A DNA stretch of 64,000 nucleotides from the NCBI RefSeq assembly GCF_902827225.1, contig NZ_LR792632.1:329030-393029 (forward strand). Direction: 5' to 3'. The notes beneath the pieces are model-generated. The model searched no databases, was not told the origin of the DNA, and saw only the letters and a program-made list of their open reading frames with translations. The position numbers were made by a program, and so were the translations under genes. Source of the DNA: Methanocaldococcus lauensis (GTDB lineage Archaea; AGJL01; Methanococci; Methanococcales; Methanocaldococcaceae). Within the stretch, counting starts at the first letter, position 1. Each line of letters starts with the position of its first letter. Shown one piece after another: positions 18,556 through 27,394 of the stretch.

Positions 18556-18575
18556 ATCAGGACAAGCCCACCACT
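18556..18575 (+). pseudogene. Degenerate copy of tRNA-Pro 3' end
   Basis: ATCAGGACAAGCCCACCACT repeats the T-arm/acceptor end of tRNA-Pro at 18474-18493 with three mismatches in 20 bases, including the CCA and the next three flanking bases. The two copies are 82 bp apart. The stretch between them also carries a perfect GCAACTT/AAGTTGC hairpin (about 18530-18550). It may be a broken tRNA or a duplicated target end left by integration; neither is proven. Confidence 0.5.
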
Positions 18576-18581
18576 TTATGT

Positions 18582-18658
18582 CCGGCGGTAGTTCAGCCTG
18601 GTAGAACGGCGGACTGTAGATCCGCATGTCGCTGGTTCAAATCCGGCCCGCCGGACCA
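18582..18658 (+). tRNA. tRNA-Tyr(GTA)
   Basis: Acceptor CCGGCGG pairs with CCGCCGG, followed by A73 and encoded CCA. The anticodon loop CTGTAGA gives anticodon GTA. The C1-G72 pair is the known identity feature of archaeal tyrosine tRNA. Confidence 0.96.
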
Positions 18659-18683
18659 TCTTCAATACCTTTGTAAGGTTCAA

Positions 18684-18701
18684 CCAAAAAGTATATATAG
18701 G
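18684..18701 (+). promoter_or_regulatory. Second promoter in the stable-RNA cluster (tRNA-Lys/5S/tRNA-Asp)
   Basis: CCAAAAAGTATATATAGG matches a BRE/TATA element and lies about 45 nt before tRNA-Lys. A short hairpin, ACCTT-TGT-AAGGT at about 18667-18679, precedes it and could end the upstream transcript. The cluster is therefore probably two transcription units. Confidence 0.65.
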
Positions 18702-18743
18702 AGAAATACAATATGTTTGGAACGCACACGAGCTAAGGGCTAA

Positions 18744-18823
<80 letters not shown>

Positions 18824-18830
18824 TTTCATT

Positions 18831-18947
18831 TGGTACGGCGGTCATAGCGGGGGGGATACACCCGAACCCATACCGAACTCGGAAGTTAAGCCCCCCAGCG
18901 ATGCCCCGAGTACTGCCATCTGGCGGGAAAGGGGCGACGCCGCCGGC
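18831..18947 (+). rRNA. rrf: 5S ribosomal RNA
   Basis: The segment shows the archaeal 5S core: GGCGGTCATAGCG near the 5' end, ACACCCGAACCCATACCGAA, the GGAAGTTAAGCCCCCC motif and a 3' end GACGCCGCCGGCC that pairs with the 5' GGTACGGCGG region. Ends are estimated from helix I. It is separated from 16S and 23S genes and lies in a tRNA cluster, an arrangement known for an extra 5S gene in Methanococcales. Confidence 0.94.
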
Positions 18948-19006
18948 CTCTTTTTATTCATTATTTATTATTGAATGCTTTGTTAGGTTATCCTTGGCAT
19001 TATTAT

Positions 19007-19084
19007 GCCCTGGTGGTGTAGCCCGGCCTATCATACGGGACTGTCACTCCCGTGACTCGGGTTCAAATCCCGGCCAGGGCGCCA
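19007..19084 (+). tRNA. tRNA-Asp(GTC)
   Basis: Acceptor GCCCTGG pairs with CCAGGGC, discriminator G and encoded CCA. The anticodon stem CGGGA/TCCCG holds loop CTGTCAC, anticodon GTC. It is last in the cluster, 59 bp after 5S rRNA. Confidence 0.95.
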
Positions 19085-19168
19085 TTTTTTATTTTAGACA
19101 AATTAATTGATAAATTTAAATATTCTTAATATTTTAATTAAATTTTAAAAGTTTTAAATGTGAGTAAT

Positions 19169-19795
19169 ATGGAAGAAGAATTTTATAAGATTATAAAAGG
19201 AGTAGGGATTATAAAAAATATTATCAAAATGATCTATTTATCGAATAAAAATAAGGATATATTTTCAAAGCCATCCAAAACTAAGCCAATTCAGTTAGTT
19301 GAGTGTATTGGTTGTGGACTCTGTGTAAGTAAATGTCCGACCAATGCTATAAAAATATTTGATTTTAGAGAGACAATATGCTCTGTTTGTGGAACTTGCT
19401 TAGAAATATGCCCCAATAACGCTATAATAAAAGATAGATTTACAATAGATGAAAGTAAATGTATGAAATGTGGAATATGTGTATTATTTTGTCCCATTCC
19501 AATAATCAAAAAAGACATTCCAAAACCAAAGACACCAGTAATTTTAAAAGATAGATGTAACAGTTGTGGTTTATGTGATTGTGAGGCAATAGATGTATTA
19601 AATAAAGAAATTGATCCAGAAAAATGCAAACTATGTTTAAAATGCATTGATAGATGTCCTTTACAGGCAATTTTAACGCCAGATGAGTATGTAAATTCTT
19701 TAGTTATAAAGGTAGATATTGACAGTTGTATATTCTGTAGAGAATGTGAAGAAGTCTGTCCAATTAGGGGAAATAATGAGCATAGAGAAGGCTAA
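19169..19795 (+). CDS. Polyferredoxin with six predicted 4Fe-4S clusters
   Basis: A protein of about 208 residues with 24 cysteines arranged as six four-cysteine groups. Five are of the CX2CX2CX3CP type, for example CIGCGLCVSKCP, CSVCGTCLEICP and CIFCRECEEVCP; one is unusual, CNSCGLCDC, with a CX2CX2CXC spacing and no proline. It probably carries electrons in methanogenic or biosynthetic metabolism; the partner is unknown. The start is uncertain: an in-frame GTG at 19160 is equally possible. Its last 20 nt overlap the next gene, so translation is probably coupled. Confidence 0.82.
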   Translation: MEEEFYKIIKGVGIIKNIIKMIYLSNKNKDIFSKPSKTKPIQLVECIGCGLCVSKCPTNAIKIFDFRETICSVCGTCLEICPNNAIIKDRFTIDESKCMKCGICVLFCPIPIIKKDIPKPKTPVILKDRCNSCGLCDCEAIDVLNKEIDPEKCKLCLKCIDRCPLQAILTPDEYVNSLVIKVDIDSCIFCRECEEVCPIRGNNEHREG

Positions 19796-20435
19796 AGAAG
19801 ATTTTAGGTATTTAATAAATAGGGGATATAAAAAAGATGTTGCATTAAATTTTGTTGCTAATCATTACAAGTTGAGTAAAGAAGATAGACTTAGAATTAT
19901 TAGAACTACTCACACGGATGAGGAGATTAAAATAACAAAAAGTAAATTAAAAAGATTATCTGATATAAAAGGGAAAACACTATATATTGATGGATTTAAT
20001 GTCCTTATAGGTTTAGAGGCTTTAATTAAAGGAAATAAAGTTGTTTTGTGTGATGATAATATATATAGAGACTTTGAAAAAGTTTATGGTAAATATATAA
20101 TAAATGAATACTCCATTAAAGCAATATCTTTATTATTAAAAATTCTTAAAGAGTATGATATAAAGCCAATAATTTATTTAGATGCCCAAGTGTCAAAAAG
20201 TGGGATGTTAGCAAAAAATATTAGAGAAAAAATGAAAGATTATAATATAGTTGGAGAAGTCCATTGTGTTAAAAACTGTGACTATATTCTTAAAAATAAA
20301 GAAATAGTGGCAACATCAGATAGTGTAATAATTAAAAGTAAGAATGTTAAATATATTGTTGATTTAGTAGCAGAGGCTATCGAATATTTAAAAAATCAGA
20401 AAAGGGGAGAAAATGAAAATTGGAATAATGAGTGA
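19776..20435 (+). CDS. DUF434-type protein of unknown function
   Basis: A 219-residue protein starting in the overlap with the polyferredoxin gene; AGGGGA lies 4 nt before the ATG. The N-terminal ~55 residues (KAKEDFRYLINRGYKKDVAL and following) resemble the DUF434 domain, and the rest, with TLYIDGFNVLIGLEALIKG and ATSDSVIIK, looks like a NYN/PIN-type nuclease fold (an Asp after a hydrophobic strand, then GFNV). A nuclease role is possible but not shown. Its end overlaps the phosphodiesterase gene by 23 nt, making a tightly packed trio. Confidence 0.72.
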   Translation: MSIEKAKEDFRYLINRGYKKDVALNFVANHYKLSKEDRLRIIRTTHTDEEIKITKSKLKRLSDIKGKTLYIDGFNVLIGLEALIKGNKVVLCDDNIYRDFEKVYGKYIINEYSIKAISLLLKILKEYDIKPIIYLDAQVSKSGMLAKNIREKMKDYNIVGEVHCVKNCDYILKNKEIVATSDSVIIKSKNVKYIVDLVAEAIEYLKNQKRGENENWNNE

Positions 20436-20913
20436 TACTCACGACTATCTACCTAACATAAGAAAGGCAATAGAGATATTTAACAAGGAAAATGTTGAGA
20501 CAGTAATACACTGTGGAGATTTTGTTAGTTTGTTTGTCATAAAGGAGTTTGAAAATTTAGATGCCAATATAATAGCAACATATGGAAATAACGATGGAGA
20601 GAGATGTAAATTAAAAGAATGGTTAAAAGAGATTAATGAAGATAATATTATTGATGATTTCGTATCAATTGAAATTGATGGGTTAAAATTTTTTATAACT
20701 CATGGACATCATAAATCTGTCTTAGATTTGGCTATAGACTCTGGTTTGTATGATGTTGTTATCTATGGGCATACCCACGAAAGAGTTTTTAAGGAGGTTA
20801 ATAATGTTTTAGTTATAAATCCTGGAGAGTGCTGTGGATATTTAACAGATATCGCCACAATTGGAATTTTAGATACAGAGAAAAAAGAATATAAAGAAAT
20901 AATAATAGAATAA
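20413..20913 (+). CDS. YfcE/MJ0936-type metallophosphoesterase
   Basis: A 166-residue phosphodiesterase of the calcineurin-like superfamily. Metal-binding motifs are in order: SDTHD (residues 7-11), HCGDF (34-38), YGNND, THGH and YGHTHE. The M. jannaschii counterpart MJ0936 has a known structure and metal-dependent phosphodiesterase activity. The natural substrate is uncertain. GGGGAGAAA precedes the ATG within the end of the previous gene. Confidence 0.93.
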   Translation: MKIGIMSDTHDYLPNIRKAIEIFNKENVETVIHCGDFVSLFVIKEFENLDANIIATYGNNDGERCKLKEWLKEINEDNIIDDFVSIEIDGLKFFITHGHHKSVLDLAIDSGLYDVVIYGHTHERVFKEVNNVLVINPGECCGYLTDIATIGILDTEKKEYKEIIIE

Positions 20914-20964
20914 TAATAAAAATAAAAAGTTAAAAAATTAAAAATAAAAATATGGGTGAAAATG

Positions 20965-22305
20965 ATGGTTAGAGTTCTGTTAATAGGAGGAGGAGCAAGA
21001 GAGAGTGCTATAGCATATACACTAAAAAAGAATGATGAAGTTAAATTATACACTTTAATGAAAAATAAAAACCCAGGAATTGCAAGATTATCAGAAGAGA
21101 TTAAATTAGCAAAAGAAACTGATTTAAATGAAGTTAAATCATTTACTGAAAAAGTTAAGCCAGATTTAGCAGTTGTAGGTCCAGAGGCTCCATTAGAGGC
21201 AGGAGTTGTTGATCTATTAGAGGATATGGGTATTCCAACTGTTGGCCCAAAAAAAGTAGCGGCTCAAATAGAAACAAACAAAGAATTTATGAGAAATTTA
21301 TTAAAAAAATATAATATAAAAGGTTCTTTAATGTTTAAAGCTTTTGAAGAGTATGGAGAAGAGTTAGAGAGTTTTATAGATGAACTTACTGAAAAAGGAA
21401 TAAAGGCAGTTGTTAAACCAGTTGGATTAACTGGAGGAAAAGGAGTTAAAGTCGTGGGAGAGCAATTAAAAGACAATGAGGAAGCAAAAAAATATGCTAA
21501 GGAGATTTTTGAGACAGGATTAGGAGGAGGAAAGGTTTTAATTGAGGAAAAGTTAGAAGGGGTTGAATTTACATTACACGGATTTGTTGATATTGACAGT
21601 ATAAAATTCACCCCATTTGTTCAAGATCATCCACATGCATTGGAGGGAGATAAAGGTAGTATAACTGGAGGTATGGGTTCTTACTCATGCCCAGATCATA
21701 ATTTACCATTCATGACAGAGGAAGATGTAAAATTGGCAAAAGAGATTATGGAAGGAACTGTTAAGGCATTAAAAGAAGAAGTTGGTGGATACAAAGGAAT
21801 TCTATATGGACAGTTTATGCTAACTAAGGATGGGCCTAAGATTATTGAATACAACGCAAGATTTGGAGATCCTGAGGCAATGAATATATTGGCAATATTA
21901 AAAAATGACTTCTTAGAAATTTGTGATGCAATAGTCAATAAAAAACTCAAAAATGTAGATGTTGAATTTGAAAATAAAGCAACTGTTTGCAAATATGTTG
22001 TTCCTAAGGGTTATCCTGACAATCCAGTAAAAGGAGAACCAATAACAGTAGATGAAGAATCAATTGAAAAGTTAGGAGCAATATTACACTATGCATCAGT
22101 TAATGAGGAAAATGGAACTATATATATGACTGGTTCAAGAGCTGTTGCTGTCATAGGAGTTGCTAATACAATTGAAGAGGCTGAAAAGATTGCTGAAGAG
22201 GCAACAAAGTATATTAAAGGAGAAGTATATCACAGAAGCGATATAGGTAAAAAAGAGTTAATTAAAAAGAGAATTGAAACTATGAGACAGTTGAGAGGAT
22301 TCTAA
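20965..22305 (+). CDS. purD: Phosphoribosylamine-glycine ligase
   Basis: PurD, 446 residues, joins glycine to phosphoribosylamine with ATP in purine synthesis. The N-terminal [16 protein letters not shown] segment and the ATP-grasp region with [14 protein letters not shown] and [14 protein letters not shown] are diagnostic. Of two adjacent ATG codons the second (20965) has the better distance to GGTGA. It stands alone, with no other pur genes here. Confidence 0.96.
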   Translation: MVRVLLIGGGARESAIAYTLKKNDEVKLYTLMKNKNPGIARLSEEIKLAKETDLNEVKSFTEKVKPDLAVVGPEAPLEAGVVDLLEDMGIPTVGPKKVAAQIETNKEFMRNLLKKYNIKGSLMFKAFEEYGEELESFIDELTEKGIKAVVKPVGLTGGKGVKVVGEQLKDNEEAKKYAKEIFETGLGGGKVLIEEKLEGVEFTLHGFVDIDSIKFTPFVQDHPHALEGDKGSITGGMGSYSCPDHNLPFMTEEDVKLAKEIMEGTVKALKEEVGGYKGILYGQFMLTKDGPKIIEYNARFGDPEAMNILAILKNDFLEICDAIVNKKLKNVDVEFENKATVCKYVVPKGYPDNPVKGEPITVDEESIEKLGAILHYASVNEENGTIYMTGSRAVAVIGVANTIEEAEKIAEEATKYIKGEVYHRSDIGKKELIKKRIETMRQLRGF

Positions 22306-22452
22306 CATTAGTTCTCTAATTTTTTTATGTCTAAATCCTTAATATTATCTATAAAGTTTGAAATGTTCTAAGTTTCTATTTTTTCTTTTAATTTTTAAGC
22401 ATCTTTTTAGGATTACTAATTTTAAGAATAATAAAAAGGTTTGGTGTTTAGT

Positions 22453-23037
22453 ATGAAGTGTTCAAAATGTATTAAAAAACTTTGTTATACTGGAAAAAAC
22501 TGCAGAAAGGATATAACTGAAGAAATTTTGGAAGAATACAACAAAAAAGAAAATTTAAAAATAGCTGAAGTTTCTTCTTATATAGAGGCTATATACTATA
22601 TGAAAATAACAAGATTAGAGGAGATTATAGAATTTTGCAAACTTATGGATTATAAAAAGATTGGCATAGCATTTTGCATAGGTTTAGAAAATGAAGCAAA
22701 AATATTGGATGAGATTTTATCACAACATTTTGATGTTTATTCAGTTTGTTGTAAAGTTTGCGGAATTGATAAAGATATTTTAAAATTAAAGAAAATTAAC
22801 AATAATAATAAAGAGGCTATGTGCAATCCCATAGGACAGGCTAAAATTTTAAATGAGATTGGGACTGATTTAAATATTATTGTAGGTTTGTGTATAGGGC
22901 ACGACATTTTATTTCAAAAATATTCAAAAGCTCCAACGACAACATTTATTGTTAAAGATAGAGTTTTATCTCATAATCCAGCAGGGGCTTTATATAGCAA
23001 ATACTATTTAAAAAAGTTAAAAAATTTAAAATCTTAG
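22453..23037 (+). CDS. DUF1847 cysteine-rich protein
   Basis: A 194-residue protein of the DUF1847 family with many cysteines: CSKC, C and C in the first 22 residues, YSVCCKVCGI in the middle and the family signature CNPIGQAKILNE with GLCIGHDILFQKYSKAPTTT. The pattern suggests metal binding. The function is unknown. The start at 22453 follows GGTG by 6 nt. The isomerase gene follows after 9 bp and may share the transcript. Confidence 0.85.
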   Translation: MKCSKCIKKLCYTGKNCRKDITEEILEEYNKKENLKIAEVSSYIEAIYYMKITRLEEIIEFCKLMDYKKIGIAFCIGLENEAKILDEILSQHFDVYSVCCKVCGIDKDILKLKKINNNNKEAMCNPIGQAKILNEIGTDLNIIVGLCIGHDILFQKYSKAPTTTFIVKDRVLSHNPAGALYSKYYLKKLKNLKS

Positions 23038-23046
23038 TGTGATAGA

Positions 23047-24039
23047 ATGAAAAAAATGAAAGATTTAAGACCAATAATATGGGATGATGATAAAAAAGAG
23101 CTAATTTTAATAGACCAAAGGAAGCTTCCAAACGAATTAGAATATTTTATCTGCAAAAATTATAAAGATGTTGCCTATGCAATAAAAGATATGGTTGTTA
23201 GAGGAGCTCCTGCTATTGGAGTCTCTGCAGCTTATGGATTGGCTTTAGCTGAAATTAGAGGAGATGATATCTATAAGGCATACAACATCTTAAAGAATAC
23301 AAGACCTACTGCAGTTAATCTATTTTGGGCATTGGATAGATGTTTAAAGGCATATAATGAAGGAAGGTCTATATTGGATGAGGCAAAAAAAATTCATGAA
23401 GAAGATATAGAAACCTGCAAAAAAATTGGAATGATTGGAGAAAAACTTATAGAAGATGGAGATACTATTTTAACTCACTGTAATGCTGGGGCTTTAGCAA
23501 CTTCTGCATATGGAACAGCATTGAGTGTTATTAGATTTGCATATTACAATGGAAAAAAAATTAAAGTTATTGCAGATGAAACAAGACCAAGATTGCAAGG
23601 GGCTAAATTAACAGCCTTTGAGTTAAATTATGAAGGAATTCCAGTTAAAGTTATTACTGATAATACTGCTGGATTTTTAATGCAAAAGGGTGAGATTGAT
23701 AAAATTATAGTTGGAGCAGATAGAATCTTGGTAGATGGAACTGTATATAACAAAATAGGAACATATAGTTTGGCAGTTTTAGCTAAATATCATGGAATTC
23801 CTTTCTATGTAGCTGCTCCTTTATCAACATTTGATTTAAAAAGTTCTGAAAAAGATGTTATTATTGAAGAGAGAGATGAAAGAGAAGTAGCATATATTGA
23901 TGGAGTTAGAATAATTCCTGAAGGTGTTGGTTGCTACAACTATGCTTTTGATAAGACACCTCCAGATTTAATAACTGCAATAATTACTGAAAAAGGTATA
24001 ATAAAACCAAAAAAAGAAGATATTTTAAAGCTTTATTAA
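23047..24039 (+). CDS. mtnA: Methylthioribose-1-phosphate isomerase (eIF2B alpha-like)
   Basis: A 330-residue member of the MtnA/eIF2B-alpha family, isomerising 5-methylthioribose-1-phosphate to the ribulose-1-phosphate. It has VVRGAPAIGVSAAYGLALA, the catalytic cysteine in THCNAGALAT, and GADRI with the conserved aspartate. The M. jannaschii ortholog (recalled as MJ0454) is linked to salvage of methylthioadenosine and 5'-deoxyadenosine. GTGATAGA precedes the ATG. Confidence 0.93.
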   Translation: MKKMKDLRPIIWDDDKKELILIDQRKLPNELEYFICKNYKDVAYAIKDMVVRGAPAIGVSAAYGLALAEIRGDDIYKAYNILKNTRPTAVNLFWALDRCLKAYNEGRSILDEAKKIHEEDIETCKKIGMIGEKLIEDGDTILTHCNAGALATSAYGTALSVIRFAYYNGKKIKVIADETRPRLQGAKLTAFELNYEGIPVKVITDNTAGFLMQKGEIDKIIVGADRILVDGTVYNKIGTYSLAVLAKYHGIPFYVAAPLSTFDLKSSEKDVIIEERDEREVAYIDGVRIIPEGVGCYNYAFDKTPPDLITAIITEKGIIKPKKEDILKLY

Positions 24040-24106
24040 TAGATAGATATATATGCTATAAAGGTGTAATAATATATAATAGGATATTTTTAAAATTGGT
24101 GAAATA

Positions 24107-24574
24107 ATGAAAAAAACAAAGGTTATTGTTTTGGCTGAAAATGCATTAACTACTCCAGGAAAATTAGTAAGATATATAAATTCGTTAAATTTGCCTATTG
24201 TGGTTAAAGAAACGTGCTTTGGAGCATACATTGAAGGAGAAGAAGATTTAGTTGATAAAGTATCTCAAGAAATTAGAAATTTTGAAAAAAATAGAATATT
24301 TTGTAAGGATAGAGGGTATCCTATTTGGGATAAAAGAAGATGTAGAGCTTTTAGAGGAGGAGGTCCAAGAGAAGGCTTCCATCAGTTAGAGGCTGAGCAG
24401 GCAGTTTTAGATAAAATTGGCTTAGCATTAGATAAAATTGAAAAAGAGGGATTAAAGCCAATGGATGAAATATTAGAGAAAGAGAATATATTAATGGAGA
24501 AAAACTCCAAACTACCAGTTGAAAAGTTTAAGGAAGTCATTGATAAGGTATTAGGGATTAAAAATGAGGCGTAA
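24107..24574 (+). CDS. Putative methanogenesis marker protein 6
   Basis: A 155-residue protein recognised from the segments [16 protein letters not shown] and [20 protein letters not shown] as the methanogen-specific marker protein 6 family. These markers occur in genomes with methyl-coenzyme M reductase but have no established function. GGTGAAATA precedes the ATG. Its 3' end overlaps hjc by 11 bp. Confidence 0.8.
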   Translation: MKKTKVIVLAENALTTPGKLVRYINSLNLPIVVKETCFGAYIEGEEDLVDKVSQEIRNFEKNRIFCKDRGYPIWDKRRCRAFRGGGPREGFHQLEAEQAVLDKIGLALDKIEKEGLKPMDEILEKENILMEKNSKLPVEKFKEVIDKVLGIKNEA

Positions 24575-24965
24575 ATATAGAAAAGGTAGTTCTTTTGAAA
24601 GAGAATTAAAAAAACTTTTAGAAAAGGAGGGATTTGCAGTCATTAGAAGTGCTGGAAGTAAGGGAGTTGATTTAATAGCTGGAAAAAATGGAAAAATTTT
24701 AATATTTGAGTGTAAATATTCATCAAAAGAGAAATTATATGTAAGTAAAGAGAATGTAGATAAACTTATTAATTTTTCAAAAACTTTTGGTGGAACTCCT
24801 TTTTTAGCAATAAAGCTCAATGGAGAAATTTTATTTGTAAATCCTTATAACTTATCTACCAACGGAAAAAACTACCTAATTGATAAAAAAATAAAAATTA
24901 TTGCAGTAGATTTTTACGAAGTTATTGAAAAAGATAAACAGCTAAAAATAGATGACTTAACTTAA
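24564..24965 (+). CDS. hjc: Holliday junction resolvase Hjc
   Basis: A 133-residue archaeal Holliday junction endonuclease that cuts four-way junctions in recombination. The nuclease-fold residues are present: Glu in [11 protein letters not shown] (about residue 11), Asp in GSKGVDLIA (about 36) and the FECKY motif (E and K at about 49-51). It starts inside the preceding gene in another frame, so the two are coupled. It converges with the next gene, overlapping by 9 bp at the stop codons. Confidence 0.95.
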   Translation: MRRKYRKGSSFERELKKLLEKEGFAVIRSAGSKGVDLIAGKNGKILIFECKYSSKEKLYVSKENVDKLINFSKTFGGTPFLAIKLNGEILFVNPYNLSTNGKNYLIDKKIKIIAVDFYEVIEKDKQLKIDDLT

Positions 24966-25370
24966 TTTTAAATTTTCACTTATAATTTTTGATATAACAA
25001 TACATAACAACGCTATTTTTTTTGGTTTTAATACAATAGATACATGTTTGTCATCTTTGTGAAAACCTATAAGAATTGAAGCTATTCTATTCTCATCGGC
25101 TGGTAATACTCCTATAGACACTCTTCCATCGATACCAAAAACCGTTCCTATATCTTTAATCTTATAAACTTTAATTTTATCTTTTTTAAATTTCTTATTA
25201 ATTTTTTCAGCTACTATTACACTTTGCTCTAACAAAATTTTTAATAAAGCCAAAGACTCAAGATTCATCTTTATACTTTCTTTAACATCCCTATATAGCA
25301 TTTTAAGAACTACATGTTTACCATCAAACTCTATTCCAAACTTTTTGTAAGGTAAATTAACAATATCCAC
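24957..25370 (-). CDS. Conserved hypothetical protein upstream of hjc (opposite strand)
   Basis: A 137-residue protein that I cannot assign to a characterised family. It is mixed alpha/beta with a lysine-rich middle (about 55-70) and a hydrophobic C-terminus ([19 protein letters not shown]). The start is a GTG at 25370 placed 4 nt after GGTGAG; a second in-frame GTG overlaps that site. It is downstream of selB on the same strand with an 82 bp gap. Its position between hjc and selB matches my memory of M. jannaschii, so it appears real. Confidence 0.75.
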   Translation of the reverse strand: MDIVNLPYKKFGIEFDGKHVVLKMLYRDVKESIKMNLESLALLKILLEQSVIVAEKINKKFKKDKIKVYKIKDIGTVFGIDGRVSIGVLPADENRIASILIGFHKDDKHVSIVLKPKKIALLCIVISKIISENLKLS

Positions 25371-25452
25371 AGTTCTCACCAGACTTTTAATAACTCAAAT
25401 TTGGTTAAATAAAAATTTTTGTTAATTTTATATATAATCCTTAACCTAATTT

Positions 25453-26859
25453 TTATCCCCACTTTCTAACCCTTTTTAAAATTACACTCTCTCCTCCTTC
25501 AACATTTCCATCAAATTCAGCAATTAAGTAACCTTTAGTCCCAAAAGTCCCTTTTATAACTCCCCAAATTTTTTTATCTGGAACATAAACTTTTTCTCCA
25601 ATAAGTTTTTCTCCTGAAGCTTTAGATTTTGCCAAACCCTCAATGTAAATTTTATCTTTCTTTTTAACAATTTTTCCTTCTTTTACAACTAATTTTTTAA
25701 CTTCAACATCTTCAAAGCTAACAACTTCACCAAATCCACAAATTCTTAAAGTGTTTGGGGGCAAATCTAACCTCATTATTAAAACTTTATCCCCTTCCTC
25801 AACAACTATCTTTTTATCTAACTTAAATATGCAATAGCAAGAATCTCCTCCTACAATTTCATTTAAAACTATTGGCTCCTCTTTATCATTAATTTTTTCT
25901 ATTTTGTATGGAATTATAGTTGCAGGAACTGTTAATAAACCAACATTTATATGAACCTTCATTTTTGGAGTTAAATTATATTTAAATAAATTTAAAATCT
26001 TTACTTTTGCCACAAACTTATCAATAACTTTTAATTTTGTATTTTCATCTGTCAATATACAACCTCTAAACAAACTCTCTGGCTCTATATTCATCAAAGA
26101 TATTCCTACTCTATCTCCAGCATAAGCCTCATCAACATCCTCTTTAAAGCACTGTATGCTTTTAACTTTAACCTCGTGATTTATTGGCAAAACTCTTAAA
26201 GTATCTCCAACCTTTACCTTTCCTTTGTGAATTGTTCCAGCGACGACTGTTCCAACTCCTTTTATTTTAAAAGCGTGATCGATAGGCATTTTTAAATAAC
26301 TGTCAATATCTCTTTTAATATTTATACTATCTAACAAATTTTTAAGTTCTTTTTTTAATATATCAATATTTTTTCCAGTTTTTGCTGAGATTTTAACTAT
26401 CTTAGAATCCTTTAAATTTGTCGTAGAGTTTAATATTTGTCTCATAAATGTTTCAGTTCTTTTAATTTCCTCTTCTGAGGCAATATCTATTTTATTTATA
26501 ACAACTATTGTTGGAATATTCAACAAATCCAAAACTAAAAGATGTTCTCCCGTCTGTGTCTTTGGCCCTTCTTTAGCATCTACCACCAATAAGGCAACAT
26601 CTATAATATTTCCAGCCCCAACTGCTGTTCTTATTAATTCAGAATGTCCCGGAGCATCTACAAGAGTTATTCTATAATTATCCAATATAAAAGAGGAAAA
26701 TCCTAAGTCAATAGTAATCCCTCTTTTTTGAGATTCCTTTGGTTTATCTAATGCAGATGTTGATATAATCTCAGTTAATTGTCTCGCTAATTCTGTTTTC
26801 CCGTGATCTATATGTCCAAACAAACCAACATTTACATTTATCATTTTTTTATTTTCCAT
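25453..26859 (-). CDS. selB: Selenocysteine-specific elongation factor SelB
   Basis: An archaeal SelB (aSelB) of 468 residues, the EF-Tu-like GTPase that brings Sec-tRNA to UGA codons. The G motifs are GHIDHGKTE (P-loop), DAPGH (switch II) and NKID. The sequence DKPKESQKRGITIDLGFSSF is typical of SelB, where the switch region differs from EF-1alpha. Three beta-barrel domains follow. The start at 26859 is likely; ATG 26844 is an alternative. rnp2 is 15 bp upstream on the same strand. The gene implies selenoprotein synthesis, though I saw no selenoprotein gene in this window. Confidence 0.94.
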   Translation of the reverse strand: MENKKMINVNVGLFGHIDHGKTELARQLTEIISTSALDKPKESQKRGITIDLGFSSFILDNYRITLVDAPGHSELIRTAVGAGNIIDVALLVVDAKEGPKTQTGEHLLVLDLLNIPTIVVINKIDIASEEEIKRTETFMRQILNSTTNLKDSKIVKISAKTGKNIDILKKELKNLLDSINIKRDIDSYLKMPIDHAFKIKGVGTVVAGTIHKGKVKVGDTLRVLPINHEVKVKSIQCFKEDVDEAYAGDRVGISLMNIEPESLFRGCILTDENTKLKVIDKFVAKVKILNLFKYNLTPKMKVHINVGLLTVPATIIPYKIEKINDKEEPIVLNEIVGGDSCYCIFKLDKKIVVEEGDKVLIMRLDLPPNTLRICGFGEVVSFEDVEVKKLVVKEGKIVKKKDKIYIEGLAKSKASGEKLIGEKVYVPDKKIWGVIKGTFGTKGYLIAEFDGNVEGGESVILKRVRKWG

Positions 26860-26874
26860 ATTACCACGCCCCAA

Positions 26875-27276
26875 TTATGATTTATTTTGTTTCTTAGATT
26901 TTAATTTCTCTCTTTTAATTATAAACCACCTCTTTGGATTTTTTATACCTAAAAATTTAATTTTTGCCTTTCTTATTGTTCCAGAAACTCCTAAACAAAT
27001 AATGTTTATTGGTTTATTTTTAAATTCTCTAGCTAAAATTAAAGAACTCTTTACATAATCAACATTATCCCTTTGGCATCTTAAAATACCATATGGAAAT
27101 TCATAATATACGAGCCAAGGATTTGCTTTAGATGTTCCCCAAGCTCCATAATAATCTAAAACAGCTTTTCTAATTAAATTAACTACCTCTCCTTCTTTTA
27201 ACTCTTCATCATATATTATTTTAAATGCAATGTATCTTTTTTTCTCTCTTAAAGTTGGTGGTAGTGTTTTAAGCAT
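26875..27276 (-). CDS. rnp2: RNase P protein component 2 (Pop5)
   Basis: Pop5/Rnp2, 133 residues, one of the archaeal protein subunits of RNase P that support 5' maturation of tRNAs. Recognised from LPPTLREKKRYIAFKI at the N-terminus and from GILRCQRDNVDYVKSSL with the GVSGTIRKA segment. The start at 27276 follows GAGTGATAAT. It precedes selB by 15 bp, a pairing of tRNA processing and translation genes. Confidence 0.92.
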   Translation of the reverse strand: MLKTLPPTLREKKRYIAFKIIYDEELKEGEVVNLIRKAVLDYYGAWGTSKANPWLVYYEFPYGILRCQRDNVDYVKSSLILAREFKNKPINIICLGVSGTIRKAKIKFLGIKNPKRWFIIKREKLKSKKQNKS

Positions 27277-27394
27277 ATTATCACTCACTAAATTAATTAA
27301 AATTAAAATTAATTAAAGTAATTAAAGTTTAATATTAAGAATTAAAAAATTAAAGATATTAAAATATTTCTAAAATATTGCTGAGGGATAAGTT
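27277..27394. other. Divergent promoter region rnp2/nadC with ATTAA-type repeats
   Basis: From about 27290 to 27355 the DNA is built from repeated AATTAAA/AATTAAT units. No structured element or specific operator stands out. TATA boxes for both directions probably lie in it. Confidence 0.4.

Noticed and set aside
25453-26859. Selenoprotein genes in the window implied by selB
   Set aside because: I looked for in-frame TGA followed by continued homology in the recognisable genes and saw none; the selB gene acts on genes elsewhere.
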